A DNA stretch of 64,000 bases from Miscanthus floridulus (Eukaryota > Streptophyta > Magnoliopsida > Poales > Poaceae), in contig NC_089593.1 of the NCBI RefSeq assembly GCF_019320115.1, forward strand, positions 16,848,870 through 16,912,869, in the 5' to 3' direction. The notes under the pieces were generated by a model. The model was given only the letters and a program-made list of their open reading frames with translations, searched no databases and was not told where the DNA came from. The position numbers were made by a program, and so were the translations under genes. This document shows positions 45,735-57,200 of this stretch, piece by piece. The first letter of the stretch is position 1. Every line of letters starts with the position of its first letter.

Positions 45735-46456
45735 GAGAAAGAAGAGACATATTTACGTTGGAGAGGAAGGGGAAATATATATATACCCCCCAGTCCCCAA
45801 TGGTTACTTAAATCGCAGATAGCCGTTGGGAAGGAAAGGGAAAGATATATATACCCCAGCCCTCAACGGACACCGCATTCAAGGGGTCGGGCGAGAGGAA
45901 GCCCATGGCCTCGAGGTCGAGCGAGGCGGAGCCCACGACCTCGGGGTCGGGCGAGCTGGATCCCGCGACCTTGGGGTCGGGCGAGGCGGATCCCGCACCC
46001 AAGGGGTCGGGCGAGACGGATCCCACACCCAAGGGGTCGGGCGAGCCGGATCCCGCACCCAAGGGTTCGGGCGAGCCGGACCCCGCACCCAAGGGATCGG
46101 GCGAGACGGAGCTTGCACCACGCAAGACAGTAAAGGGTAATAGTGAAGTGCAGACTGTCTTGGCTGTGAATCTGATGATGCTTGTGGTAGTTTGAGCACT
46201 TGGTAGCACATATTAGCTTACGCATTGTGTCCCCCTTTATAGTACGACTTTTCCTATACTCAAATTCAATATATAAAAGAATTTAAACCTCCTTTGAGTT
46301 TGAAGCCATCTACATTTATAATCGGAGGCTCCTCTGTTTCATGTAGCATCCTCGAATATAAATTCCCTGCTTGTCATCTCGATAAATCTCATTAGTTCTC
46401 TAATTACATGGTCATTATCACCAGAACCCACAATTAAGGTTTGATTGCACTTTTCA
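45735..46456 (-). repeat. Sirevirus LTR, truncated (right-hand copy)
   Basis: Colinear with about 36345-37055, but the inner half, the LTR end and the primer site are missing. Gag leader is joined directly at about 45727 through the short repeat CTTGCTATGCAC, present at 45686-45698 and 45724-45735. This suggests a deletion between short repeats. Confidence 0.85.
45879..46112. repeat. 30-bp minisatellite, eight units, right Sirevirus LTR
   Basis: Eight units with core AAGGGGTCGGGCGAGCCGGA. All six reading frames are open across the array, from about 45905 to 46130. Unit order differs from the left LTR, with more CACCCAAGGGG-type units. Confidence 0.9.
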
Positions 46457-46617
46457 GACGGGCCGTAGGTGCCGATCGGGGACCGGATCGTGGTCTTGGC
46501 CTGTTATTGTGTATCTGGGGCGGCTCAGGCTTGTGCTGTTGTTGCGCCGTCTGCTGGACTGAGTTTTATAGGGAAACAGGTTCATTGGGGACCCCGGGTT
46601 TATGAACCCGACACAAT

Positions 46618-46720
46618 TCTTTTCACTATGTATCTCTAGATATTGTGTATATGTGTATAGCGAAAGTTATGTTTCTAGAAATGACAAAATGTGTTATAAT
46701 TTGGAACGGAGAGAGTCAAA
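46618..46720. repeat. Probable half of a Stowaway-like MITE
   Basis: CACTATGTATCTCTAGATAT leads to TTATAATTTGGAACGGAGAG, which resembles the right half of common grass mariner-type MITEs (terminus CTCCGTTCCAAATTATAA). The left half is absent. By eye only. Confidence 0.5.
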
Positions 46721-47279
46721 AACAAGGAGGCCAGAAATAGACCCTAATCAGAGGTATCCAAGGGCAAAATGATAATTAGGCATCCCAGGAGCCGGCGGTG
46801 GCTCAATTCTCCGTTTCTTCTTTGAATGGAATGATTATCAATTTCTAAGAGGAAATAATGGTATAAATAAACCGATCCGAGCTCAAAGCTTGCCGTTGTT
46901 GGGCTCCTATCTAGCTGTACAGCGCAGGCCCACCGGTACAGGATAGCTTCTGGTCGGGTTAAGTGGGCCAAAATACGGACCGGGCCAAATCCGTGCCGAA
47001 GAATGCTGCATTGGGCTGGGCCCTACAGTATGTGCTTCTGGTTAAGAAAGAACTTCATCTTCCCGGGCGACAGACGCGTCACTAATAACTAATACAGAAT
47101 TACTTGTTAGCAGTCGCCTGACTGCGTGTTATCTTGTCAGTCACTTTTTGTGGTCCGTCCGATGCGAGATGACCGGCTCCCCTGTGTTGTGTTCGTTTCA
47201 TTTCATCTGTACTCTGCGGCTCTGCCTGTTGGTGTCGTCCTCTGCCTGTGTTTGTTGTGAGGAACGGAACACCTCGATA
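46721..47279. other. Intergenic sequence, no gene seen
   Basis: Unique-looking sequence with no long frame. It probably holds the promoter side of the possible exon that follows. Confidence 0.4.
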
Positions 47280-47502
47280 TCCAAGTGAGGCGAGCCGCGG
47301 CGACGTGCGAGTCCGGCGTGTCCCGCGGCCTAAACCCTAGCCTAGAGCCGGCCCACCGGCTGCTGCTGTTGTGGTAAGGTGGGCGCCCCGCGCGCGGCTC
47401 CCCTCGTCTGTCTCGTCCAGGCGCGTGCGCCGCTCGATTCGTCGGATTCGACCTCCGGTGCGACGGGGAATGGGCCCGTGCTGCGCCCGGCGTCGCGGAG
47501 GT
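47280..47502 (+). other. Possible orphan first exon or 5' UTR
   Basis: A GC-rich island holds a CTAAACCCTAGCC motif common in plant 5' regions. An ATG follows at 47472 (MGPCCARRRGG), and the stretch ends in a strong donor, CGGAG|GTGAGTG, at about 47502. The next 1.8 kb is T-rich like a plant intron. I find no recognisable downstream exon, so this may be a transcript leader, a non-coding RNA or a truncated gene. Confidence 0.3.
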
Positions 47503-49380
47503 GAGTGTGTGTTATCAGTGGAGCTGCTGCTGCGTCGGCGTCGTTCTGTCGCGTGTTGTTTTTGTTGGGGACGATTGCGTGGGAGCCGGGTGCTGCCGCT
47601 TGATTCCGCCTAATTTGCCGTCTCGGTGGGGTGCTGTTGCCCTCGGGGTGGCTGCAATTTGGTTGCTCTCTGGCGCTCGGGGGAGAGTTTCAAGGGTGGA
47701 TTTTTGCGGGTGTTGCTTTGCTTGGTTGTTGCGGGGTGTGGATTTGGGGAGGACCAGACTGTCAAGTAACTGGCTTTTTCTTGTGTTGGTTGCCTTTTTC
47801 ATTCGTGATTTATTTGTCTTCGACTCAGGAGGGGGTTCAGGGTGGGGATTACATGGCTGGTTTGCTACTGGTTTTTTGTTGGATTCGTGCTAGCCTTTCC
47901 TTACTAAATGCATAGCAAAGTGTGGTTGCTGTTTGAACATGTATTTCCTACCGTTGTGTGTATTCCTTATCTCAGTTCTAGCTAACATTTAATTTGGAAG
48001 TGCAAGATATTGAATTTGTGTAATTAGAATATTTGGAGTTTGCGTTTACCAGCTCCAAATGGTGTTTCAGATTACATTGTGAATCTGTTTATTGTTTGCA
48101 TGTAAATCTAAGATATTGTGCTTAAAATTCTGTATGTTTCAGTCCATGCTCTAGACTTTATGTAAATCTAAGATATTTCTGCTAAAAGTATAATTATCAA
48201 TTTATTTTAACTTTTGGCTGTTAGCACATAACGTTGTCAGATCTCTTGTTTCAATATCCATCGTTAAGTAGGTCTTGGATTTCGCAGAAGTGGGTGTATT
48301 ATTTTGACAGTGTTTTCAATTAAAGACAGCTGACCTTTAGTATCTCCAGATAAGATGATACCTTTTGTGTCAGAGTAATACCTGTCATCATTTTATAACT
48401 CTGGTTAAGGAGCCTTGTGGTTATGTAGAGTGGAAGCTTCTTTGTGTAGCGAACTCAAATTTGGTAAAAGTTTCCAATGTGTTGCCTATGTATATCCTTC
48501 AAAGTGTCATAGGTATGATCTATTTTCATTCAGGAATCAGAATTTTACTCTGTTCAGTGATTTACAAGCTGTTTTAGGATCGGCTTTTTTGTGCGAGGAT
48601 TTGATTGGTTCTGTGTTCGATTTCTTTAGGAATTTTTTGTGGTTGTCCGGTCCGCTGTTGCAGCCACCAAGGAGTGCCAGGTCGGCGCTTGAAGGAGCCT
48701 AGCAAATTTTTTGTGTTCGATTTCTAGTTCATTTAGGAATTTCGTGTCAATCAAATTTGTTTTGGTCATTTTTGTTAAATTTGCTTGCAAGGTCGAGTTT
48801 TTTTTGGTTTTGTTCTTTCAGTAGCAGTTTTTGTATTTCTCAGTGTTGGCCAACAACACTAGCAGTTAATGGTTGTTGTGTGTCAGTTGATTTAATCCCA
48901 GGAACAGCTTGCCTTCAGTTAGCCTGTTCATGTGTTGTTTCGGCAAATTCTTCTTTGCCGGAGTAGTTCTTACAACAGCAGCTAGCTACATACTGTTTCA
49001 GTGCTTTCCGTTCAGTTCAGTTTTTACAACATCTTTGTTCTCCTGTTGACTCTGCTTGACTGAATTTTTCTTGAGCTTGCTACTGCAGGTTTTTAAGAGT
49101 GCTTTTAGCTTTGATTTTTCAGTGGCTGGCTTGCTTTGAACAATTGTGTTATTTTGTATTCTATGCAGCAGAACAGTGTATCTGTAGTTTGGAGAACATC
49201 TCGGCTTGCAGTAGTGGTAGGATATAGAAGTTGCATCTTGACCATTATGTAATTAGTTAAGCTATAATGTTCAGACTTTAGGAGAACAAAGAGGCTGCTT
49301 ATTTGAGCTGTCCTTTTTATTTAAAAGTTGAACTGTTGACGCATGCCTGTTTTGGCCGGAAAAAGTAAGCAACAGAACAG
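47503..49380 (+). other. T-rich, intron-like sequence without recognisable exons
   Basis: Plus-strand T-richness and several CAG acceptor-like sites (for example near 49089 and 49168) are consistent with a long intron. Short frames here match no family I know. Confidence 0.3.
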
Positions 49381-49386
49381 ACAAAC

Positions 49387-49487
49387 GGTGACTAATTGTT
49401 AGACAAACCTTCGGTCACCTGCCACAGTTCGTTCTTGATCGTACGGTGCAGGCTGGTGACTGATGGTTAAGCAAACCATCAGTCACC
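49387..49487. repeat. Tandem pair of hairpins
   Basis: Positions 49455-49487 form a perfect 14-bp stem (GGTGACTGATGGTT / AACCATCAGTCACC) with a 5-base loop AAGCA. Positions 49387-49419 form a related, imperfect hairpin with the same GGTGACT / GGTCACC arms. Each is followed by CCTGCCA. Confidence 0.75.
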
Positions 49488-49989
49488 TGCCATAGAGACA
49501 CATCCTAATATATATTCAGTTCTGGGGAGGTACTTCCACCTTTCTATTGATGTTCTAGCTTTAAACTGTCACCGTTATCGCTGGTCGAGTTGGAACTGCA
49601 GCAAATTTGGCATAGCAATCTGCCAACCTTAGCAGTCGAACCTCCATCGAGCGGTAAAAAAAAAAAAGGCCGTCGAAAAAAAAACGTAGCAACGGAATAG
49701 ATTTGCAACTTGCAATTTTCACGAGACAACAAACCCAAGTCGATGATATCATGATTTGGACTGGCATAGTAGTTATTATCTCTGCCATTACAGTTTATTT
49801 TCCTTTCCGCTTGGAACAAATTAAGGAGCCTCTCCGCTCAATTGAACGTCAAGTATCATAAAAAAATTAATTCGGAATATACCGTTGAATTGAATCATTG
49901 CTAGAGTTTATTATTGATTTATGATATAAGATAAGTTTATTTTTTGATCATCCAACTATTGCCCGAGCTTAGTTTTAGCTGGCATGGAA

Positions 49990-50150
49990 CTCGAAGACCA
50001 GCAGTGGCGAAGCCAGAGTAAATTAGAGGGGGGTGCCTTTTTCTTATAGGTGTGAAAAATTTGATCTACAACTATGGTAAAAATTTGTTCCTAATAGAGG
50101 TTTTTCAAATTTCTGTGGGTGCATGGGCACCCACAAGCTACTATGTAGCT
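49990..50150. repeat. Transposon scrap (CAGTGGCGAAGCCAG ... GGGCACCCAC type)
   Basis: AGTGGCGAAGCCAGAG at one side and GGTGCATGGGCACCCACAAG at the other resemble a dispersed plant repeat whose units carry GGTGCCCGTGCACCC-like ends. Family not assigned. Confidence 0.35.
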
Positions 50151-51756
50151 TAGACCAGCGATCCTTGGCCATAAAGGGTGGTGGTTTTGCAGGTGTAAAT
50201 GACATATCAGAGCCCACATGTCACCATTATCTTCTGTCCACTCTCCTAACTTATCTCTCTGGCCCGACCTAAATCAGATCTGGCTAGGATGATGACCAAG
50301 TCTAGTTGGTCACATCACTTTACAAAAATGGTTTCTACTTGTGGTTTTCAGAACCACCAGTGGAAATGGTGTGTTCCACTGGCGTTAGCTTGAGAACCGT
50401 CTACGTAATAAATCGTATAAAGTGACCGTTGGCATGAGAATCACTTATCTTCAGTTACTATTTATTAGAATTGTTGTTATTGCAATGCCACTTTTGCATC
50501 AAGCAGTGCCATCACTTGCGATCTTAGGGAAGCACTCATTGGGAAGGTTTCCTTTTTGATCGTGTTGACACTTAAATTGGGCCCACGACAATTTAAATAG
50601 CCCATGGCAGTTTTAGTCAAATCTAAGAAAAACTCTATAACAACATAAAAATAGTACCTCATTGGTTTTCCAACAGGATAAGACCACCGATACTCCCTAT
50701 AAAATAGGGGTACATGGCCGATTGAGGTATCCAACACAAAATCGTCCAATTTACATTTAAAATATACCTTTTTTCCCTAATCCTTTTTCTAACCCATGAC
50801 ATGATGATGTTCATCTCTTGATCGGATGACAAGGATGGTTCACTAGGCTTGCCAACCGACCTAGGGGAACTCGCCGATGTCCTTCCCCGACGGGGTTCCT
50901 CCCAGTCAAGAGCTTTGACGTTTTCTTTGCTATTTTTCTCATAAACTAGCTGTTCTTCGTCACGCAAGCACGATTGGTTACCCTTTGATGGTTTGCTCGT
51001 AAATCTCTTCATTCTTCACCACCTAAGTGTAAGCCTTGCTACGTTCTTCGGTCTGTAGCGACTCAGGCGATCTAGCCCTAGTTGATGTGCGACTGATCTT
51101 TGCGTCAACAGGTCGACTATGCCTAGGAGGATGGCCATTTCACTTTGATTGATTTATTATATATCTATGTCTGGGAGGGTTTTATACCTTTCTTCACCGA
51201 CCTTAATAGTCGATTATGATCAGACACTATCTTCAATTCTTTTATTTATAACCGGAAGATAGGTGGACACATCGATAAAGATTACATTAATCGGATTTTT
51301 TTTTGATAAAGATTACATATAATAACCAGATCTAGTTAAAGAGCATTAGTCATCCTTATGGGTAACTAGAAAGTGGAGAAAGATAGTCATACAGATTACT
51401 AGTAGATATGCAGTAACCAGCAATTATCTGTGTAGAGTTGCCGAATGAATTCTTTCATTACCGGCAGAGCTGTTTTGAGAATTCAGACTGGACAGAACCA
51501 AAGGCAGAGCTGTTTGAGAATCTAGACTGGACAGAACCAAAAGAACGTGCAGCACTGGACACGAGTCCAGTGAACTAAACAATTCCACGTCCTGGAAATT
51601 GCTCCTACAGGTTCCGCACATTTTCAGAAACACTTTATTCCCCAGCTCTCTTTTGTGCCTCTCAGATATCTGATAGCATCCAAAACTTCTCTTTCCACTT
51701 CCCAGTCGTTTCTCTCTTGCTCCTAAGATGAAGGTTAGTTCCAAATCATGCGTGAA
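50151..51756. other. Intergenic DNA and 3' UTR side of the TGA gene
   Basis: No supported coding region. The last few hundred bases (about 51400-51756) probably contain the 3' UTR of the minus-strand bZIP gene. The segment 50160-50700 contains palindromic CCAGTGGAAATGG-like motifs suggestive of DNA-transposon subterminal repeats, but no termini were identified. Confidence 0.35.
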
Positions 51757-54700
51757 TCAGAAGGATGAAAATTGGCTTTGGGATGCTTGTGCCGCAATGC
51801 TTATCTCCCCACAGTTGCCTTCATCTGCACCCAGTATCCTGCACGCCATACAGGCACCAGCAATAACAAATTGATCAGGGAAGCATCTTCAAAAATGAAA
51901 AGATATGCTACAGGCACCAGCTAATTATTTTAGGGTTTTGTAGAGTTCAGTTAGTTGGCCAAACATCTAAATATGCCATAGCATGGCCCTTCTTTTAGGC
52001 GAGTATGGACTTTATATTTTGTTATTGCTTGCTGAATTTTGATTGCTGGTAGGAGGACGGTCCATTCCCTGCTGATTTAGTAGGGAACACCATGGTATTA
52101 ATTTAGTATACCTATCCTCTATCTAGAAGCCCTGGCTAACTCTATATAAATTAAATAATGTGTACTTGAATCTGTTCATTCATTAGTCAATACTACCTTC
52201 AACAACTAGAGGTTGGATCTTTCAAAAAAAGAGAGAGAACTAGAGGTTGGATACTTCTTAAACCAACTAAAGATAGGGGACTGACGAAGGAACTGCATGG
52301 TGCTTACTCTCGGGGCCGAGAAATCCAGAGGGAGCTTAAGGCGCGGAGGCGATTGTGATACTCGCCAATGGCCAAGAAACATCGAGCTGCCTGCCGAACT
52401 GTCAGAATCCGGTGCATCTGATGAAGAGTCTGCTGCCTCAAGTTATCAGCCTGGAAATTACACATCTAGCTTTAGCTCATGTTGCAGGAACATTGGACAG
52501 ATGCATTCCAAAAAGGTATCATTACATGCTTAGTTGACAAGTCATATCTTTTCTACAACGCAGACATGAAACTTCCACATTTGTATATTCTGATGGCATC
52601 ATAAAGCCTATTAGATATGAGTGAGCTACATAGTATTGAATAATTAAACTTGACGTTGTCTAAAAAGACCAGCTGCTTATTTTTTTACGAGTGTGACCAG
52701 GCAAATAAAGATGTCCCGACTCCTGAATACATTATCTCTGTGACATTACTTTAACTCCTGGAAGTCTTGCTCATCTACAAAGTTGAGTGGAGGACTATAT
52801 AACACTGACATAATAATCAATAGTGAGAAACCATAACCTGTATCACAAAACCTTCAAGGTTGGACAGCTTGCCAAGGGCAAGAGCCATTTGCCCCATGAA
52901 GCTCATGTTGGTGTCGTCAATCAGAGATCCACCGGCCATGGTGTCAGCTAGTGACTGATGCAGCTGGTCCAGGCCCTGGGAGAGAGCTTCCTCTGCCTGC
53001 TGTGATGACTGTTGAAGGTTGCATATGCCTACCAGTTGCTGCTCAGTCAAGGGATCTAGCTGGGGTAGCAGCGTCTGCAGCAACATGAAAAATTATCTGT
53101 ACTGAACATGGAAAATATTGTTGTACTAAAATGATGTCAGATTTAGACTGTGTACATTGTTTCCTACTGTTGGTTGAAAAAAATCTTGTTATTTAAGTAT
53201 TGAAAAAGTATTTAGACTGAGTTCAGTTTATCAATCTATGTGAATGCAGTTATGTACAGTATAGTGCAGGCAGTTTGACATCAGTTGTTCTATACTTATA
53301 TTCAGATTATCAGACGAGTTCATACCTTGACCAGATCTGATGGCCTGAATCCACCCATCCAGAGGAAGCATCGCTCGGCAGGGGTTGTCCACACCCCGGT
53401 GATGAGGTGGAACACGTCGGACTTGGCTGCTGATGCCTTCAGCTGGAACAGCTCATCGTGGTGGGTCAGGGTGTCATCCACGATGGCTCTGAGGTCACCG
53501 TCCGGCAAGTGCGCATGCAGAGCTCCATGCAGCTCGGCCATGCGCCGGCCATGGTCATCCAGCCAACGGGCGTACTCCACGTCGAACATTGCGGCGCCTG
53601 GACATGGTTGATGATACAAGTGGACTATAAAACGACTACAACAACGCATAAGAACGTTGAGAAATGAGGATCAGATGAGGCACCTGTGCTGGTGGTGTTT
53701 GCACCAGGAGCTCCTCCAAGAAAGATGCCCTGAACAACATATTTCATCGATTCAGATGTTCAGTTAGTAGTCAGAAAGTAACACACAGGCCTAGAAACTA
53801 CAGTGTACCTGGGAACGTGCTCTCTGCATGTCCTGTTCTATCTGAGCGAGCTTCAGTTTGCTGCTCTCAAGCTGCTGAATGTAAGCCTGCAGCACATTGA
53901 CAAAATTAATTGTCAAGAACTTGGTAAACTCACTGTTAAATGATTCAGTTTCTAAGTAAATGATGCTCAATATTCACCTTCTTTCGCAGCCGGCTTTTGC
54001 GTGCAGCTTCTCGGTTCTGCGCAAGCCTTCTGATTGTCTGCTGACACCAAGAGAAGATTAAACTCGTCATCTAGGATTCTGATGTACATATATATCTTTG
54101 TTAGCTTTCATGGCATCAACTGAGAATGATCTACTGCAAATAGGTAACTGAAAGAGACAGATAGAGACCTTTCGATCAGGAGTCTTGCCAGTCCTTGGGG
54201 TGGAACTAGTAGCCATGTTCTGCATACCAAGTATAGATGGACAAGTCACAACATGTAAAATCAGTAAACCTGAGTACAATTAGACAATAGGAGAGAAATG
54301 ACATAACACTATTTCTGTTCATCTGTGTGTGCCCATGGCATAAACAATAAATAGTAGGATATCAACATTCACGTTACATCAATCAGAAATAAAAAAAACA
54401 GTGGTGTACATTTGGTGGAAGCCACCCACTCTTACAACAGACAAAACCTAGTTTTGCTTTTTGTTCATGTTGTTGTCACGCCCTAATTTGCAAAGTTTCT
54501 TTTGGTTAAGTGTGAATCATGCAGTTCATATATAATGTTTTCACCCAATATATCTTGGCAGTTGATCAATTGACCAGAAAGTACCTAAAGCACCACTGAC
54601 CCATAGTTGCCATTATTTAAGCATCAGCTGTCTCATTTCTATTCGGGGACAATTCTGTAAGCTAGAGACAAAATAATATTGTAAGAATACAAGCTTGTCT

Positions 54701-55866
54701 CCTATTGCAGCACCAATGGCAGTACATGATCTATCATACACTACCTAACGTATCCTCTACTAGCCTACTCGACTTATCCACACGCCTATATAGCAAAATG
54801 CCATTCATCTAGAGGACTAGCTAGCTCTTATTTTAGATGAATAACTAGAATGACTAGTTCTTGTAGAGGATGTTGTCCGTCATCCTAAAATAAAACTCAA
54901 CCAATATAAAATTTTCGAAGATAAGAGATCATATTCTCCATCTAATACTAGCAGTACACAAAAACATTAACCCAGTGCACAAACATCAGCGAGGCAGTAG
55001 AAACTCTTCTTATTTCTACAGGGGGCTAGGGACCAAAAGATTCATCTATCCACGTTGGAATTGGTGATCTTGGGAGCAGTAAGACCATAAATGCCATGGA
55101 ATTATGTCTTCTTCTACCAATAGGAGAGCATGTACTAGCTAGCTGCATGAGCATCTTGGAAGTTGTGGCCTTTGTGGGCTAGCTAGCGACATGAGACCAG
55201 GATAGGGAACAAGATATACTACTATACATTGCATTTTTTATCAATAAGGATGCAGCCATGCAGGAGAGATATAGTAAGATGGATGCAGCCACAGAGAAAT
55301 GCCTACCTTGTGCTGTAGCTGCTGCTGCTGTGAAACTTGATCAAACTGGTTTTGCATGTCTGCTGCTGCTCCGTGCTGAACTGAGGAGTGGTTGCTGTTG
55401 TTCTTGCTGCTGCTCTCCGAGTCGTCTGTGCTGTCTGCTGTCACATTTGAGCCCTCCTAACGTGTAAAAGCAAAAGGGGGAGCAGTTGCAAACTTGTGTT
55501 CTTGCTCGTACTAGTTAGATGCGATACTTGTAGCTAGTCCATACCTTGGGTGTGTGAAGAGACCTCATAGGACAAGCTGGGAAGATGTCCAGTGTAGGAG
55601 GTGGCCTAGCTGTAGCCGTTGCAGCTGTGACAGTAGCAGCAGTGGGAAAGGCTGCAAGAAGATATCGTAGGGGAGAGGAGATCAAGACATCTATCCCAGT
55701 ACCAGAGATGAAACTGAAAGAATGCATTGGGATCACAAGGGAAGGTAAGTGGGACCACTGTGGCAGTGAAAAGTGAACGGAACTTTCTTTGAGCTTTTGC
55801 CTACAGAGAGCTAGAGAGTTGGTAGTGTGGTACATGTACTACCATGGAGATCAACTTGTTGCACTC

Positions 55867-55902
<36 letters not shown>

Positions 55903-56730
55903 GAGGAGGGAAGGGAACCACAAGGTAGTCACGCCACACACAAGTAGCACAGTTGCACAACTGCCACTCCTGCTGCTCTTGCATGGTTGCTTTTGAATAC
56001 CATGCCCTAACTATTGCAAAAGTGTCTCACAAGGTTGTGCGTTTTTGGCCTTGGCCAGTGCCCAGTAGCCAGAGAGAGAAACGGTTGTGTGTTTTCTTGG
56101 TCTTGGTCAGAGCCAGAGAGTGGTCAGAGCCAGAGAGAGGGAGAGAGAAAACGACTAATAAAGCAGAGAAAGAGAGAGATTGGCATACGCTTGATGTCTC
56201 CATGATGAGCTATGGAGGTGGTTGCAGCTTGTTGAGTTCTTGTGAGTGAGGCAACCTGATGCATGAAAGTCTCTTCCAGCTCTCCAAAATAGACAGCTCC
56301 TTCTTGGTCACTGCTAGGCATGTGAAATGGCAATCAGTAACCATTAGAGGTAGAGCAGAAATGTTAGGCATGAGCAACGTCGTTGGGTAGAAAAGGACGA
56401 GGAACCAATGTGACAGAAGATGACAGAAAGGAATGAAGAAATTAAAACTGAGGAACTCATGCAAAAAAAAAATCATAAACTTGAAACAAATGCAATCAAG
56501 TTGCAGCTCATCCATCTTTGCCTTTTCATTGCAAAAATCCTGGCCCCAAAACTGAAGAAAGATGCCAAACAGAATATGAGAGGAAAAGAGAGAGGAGAGA
56601 GAGAGAGGAAGAGGAAGAGGTGTTCTTACAAGAAGTTTGCAGGAGTGGAATTGGCGATGGCACCATGGAAGCCATAGCCAAGAACACAAGGATCCTGCCT
56701 TGAATGGCTAGAACTACTAGTCTCTCCCAT
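51757..56730 (-). CDS. TGA-class bZIP transcription factor (TGA9/TGA10-like), 12 exons, 482 aa
   Basis: Binds TGACG elements as a dimer in the nucleus; the C-terminal DOG1 region mediates partner binding. Exons (minus strand): 56730-56630, 56310-56189, 55651-55545, 55456-55307, 54219-54169, 54037-53978, 53886-53809, 53729-53684, 53597-53326, 53074-52838, 52450-52308, 51838-51757. All junctions are GT-AG and phases agree, giving 1449 nt. Residues 178-197 (exon 6) are the basic region with NREAARKSR. Residues 198-223 (exon 7) are the zipper start. Exons 9-11 (239-456) are the DOG1 domain (DVEYARWLDDHGRRMAEL; ADNLRQQTLHQMHRIL). A YFGELEE motif in exon 2 and LDIFP in exon 3 are features I associate with Arabidopsis TGA9. 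Exon 12 adds a tail ending SQFSSF, resembling the TGA9 end. A clade shared with maize liguleless2 is possible but unproven. Confidence 0.9.
55868..55899. repeat. (AG)16 microsatellite in TGA intron 2
   Basis: A perfect AG run within the intron 55652-56188, (CT)n on the sense strand. Followed by AGGAGGAGG. Confidence 0.9.
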
Positions 56731-57200
56731 CTTGCGCAGCACACTCAGAACTCCTATATACAGATATCCGTGTCCAAAATTCTTCTGCTCTTCTTGTAGA
56801 TTAACCAGCAACCTAGAAGCTTCTGCATCCAGAACGCAAAAAAGATCAAATCGGCTGATCATGATGCTGCACACCACTAACTCAGAAAACTCATGCACAG
56901 AAGGTGGAGTCAAATCAAAGAACATACCAGGATTGGGAGACCTCCAACAAGAAAGAGCCCTGGCGACGACGAAGTAGCTTTGAAGGAGTTGGAGCGCATG
57001 CAGGCTTGACCGTTTCTGTTCTGGGTAGCTCTTGCTCACACGCCGCAGATTCTTGTTTGATATGACAGTGTAATAGTTTCAGCTTCTTTAGGTGTGCCAC
57101 AATGCCCCAGTTTCAGAGGACGATATGTTTTGTCCTCATAGCCTGCTTTTGTACTGTGATTTCCGGAGAGAGAGAGAGGGTGAGAGAGGAAGTATAGGGC
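56731..57200 (-). promoter_or_regulatory. 5' UTR and proximal promoter of the TGA gene
   Basis: Contains a CT-rich patch on the sense strand (57160-57190) and a plausible 5' UTR intron (56927-56823, donor CTG|GTATGTT, acceptor GGATGCAG|AAG). An in-frame upstream ATG at 57039 has no stop before 56730. Confidence 0.4.

Larger units (their letters stand above)
34884..46456 (-). mobile_element. Sirevirus-type Ty1/copia element, rearranged
   Basis: On the minus strand the order is LTR (46456-45735), gag, protease, integrase, RT, RNase H, env-like ORF, polypurine tract, LTR (37055-35578). Integrase before RT defines Ty1/copia. The gag type and the extra ORF after pol define the Sirevirus group. 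Left of the second LTR lie another primer site, a gag start (35563-34986) and a further LTR end fragment (34985-34884), so pieces of more than one copy are joined. No matching target duplication is visible at the two outer ends (TACGA against GACGG), which also argues for rearrangement. Confidence 0.85.

Noticed and set aside
36479..46112. CRISPR-like array from regularly spaced repeats
   Set aside because: The 30-bp units are contiguous without unique spacers, lie in retrotransposon LTRs, and the DNA is plant nuclear.
50160..50760. A CACTA transposon
   Set aside because: Subterminal-like palindromes are present, but I could not find a CACTA terminus pair or target duplication.
52297..52533. 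Plus-strand protein of 78 codons
   Set aside because: It is the antisense shadow of TGA exon 11, whose reverse strand reads ADNLRQQT and the rest of the DOG1 end.
56420..56703. Lys/Glu-rich plus-strand protein
   Set aside because: Lies over the TGA first exon and intron 1 with GA-rich simple sequence; no support.
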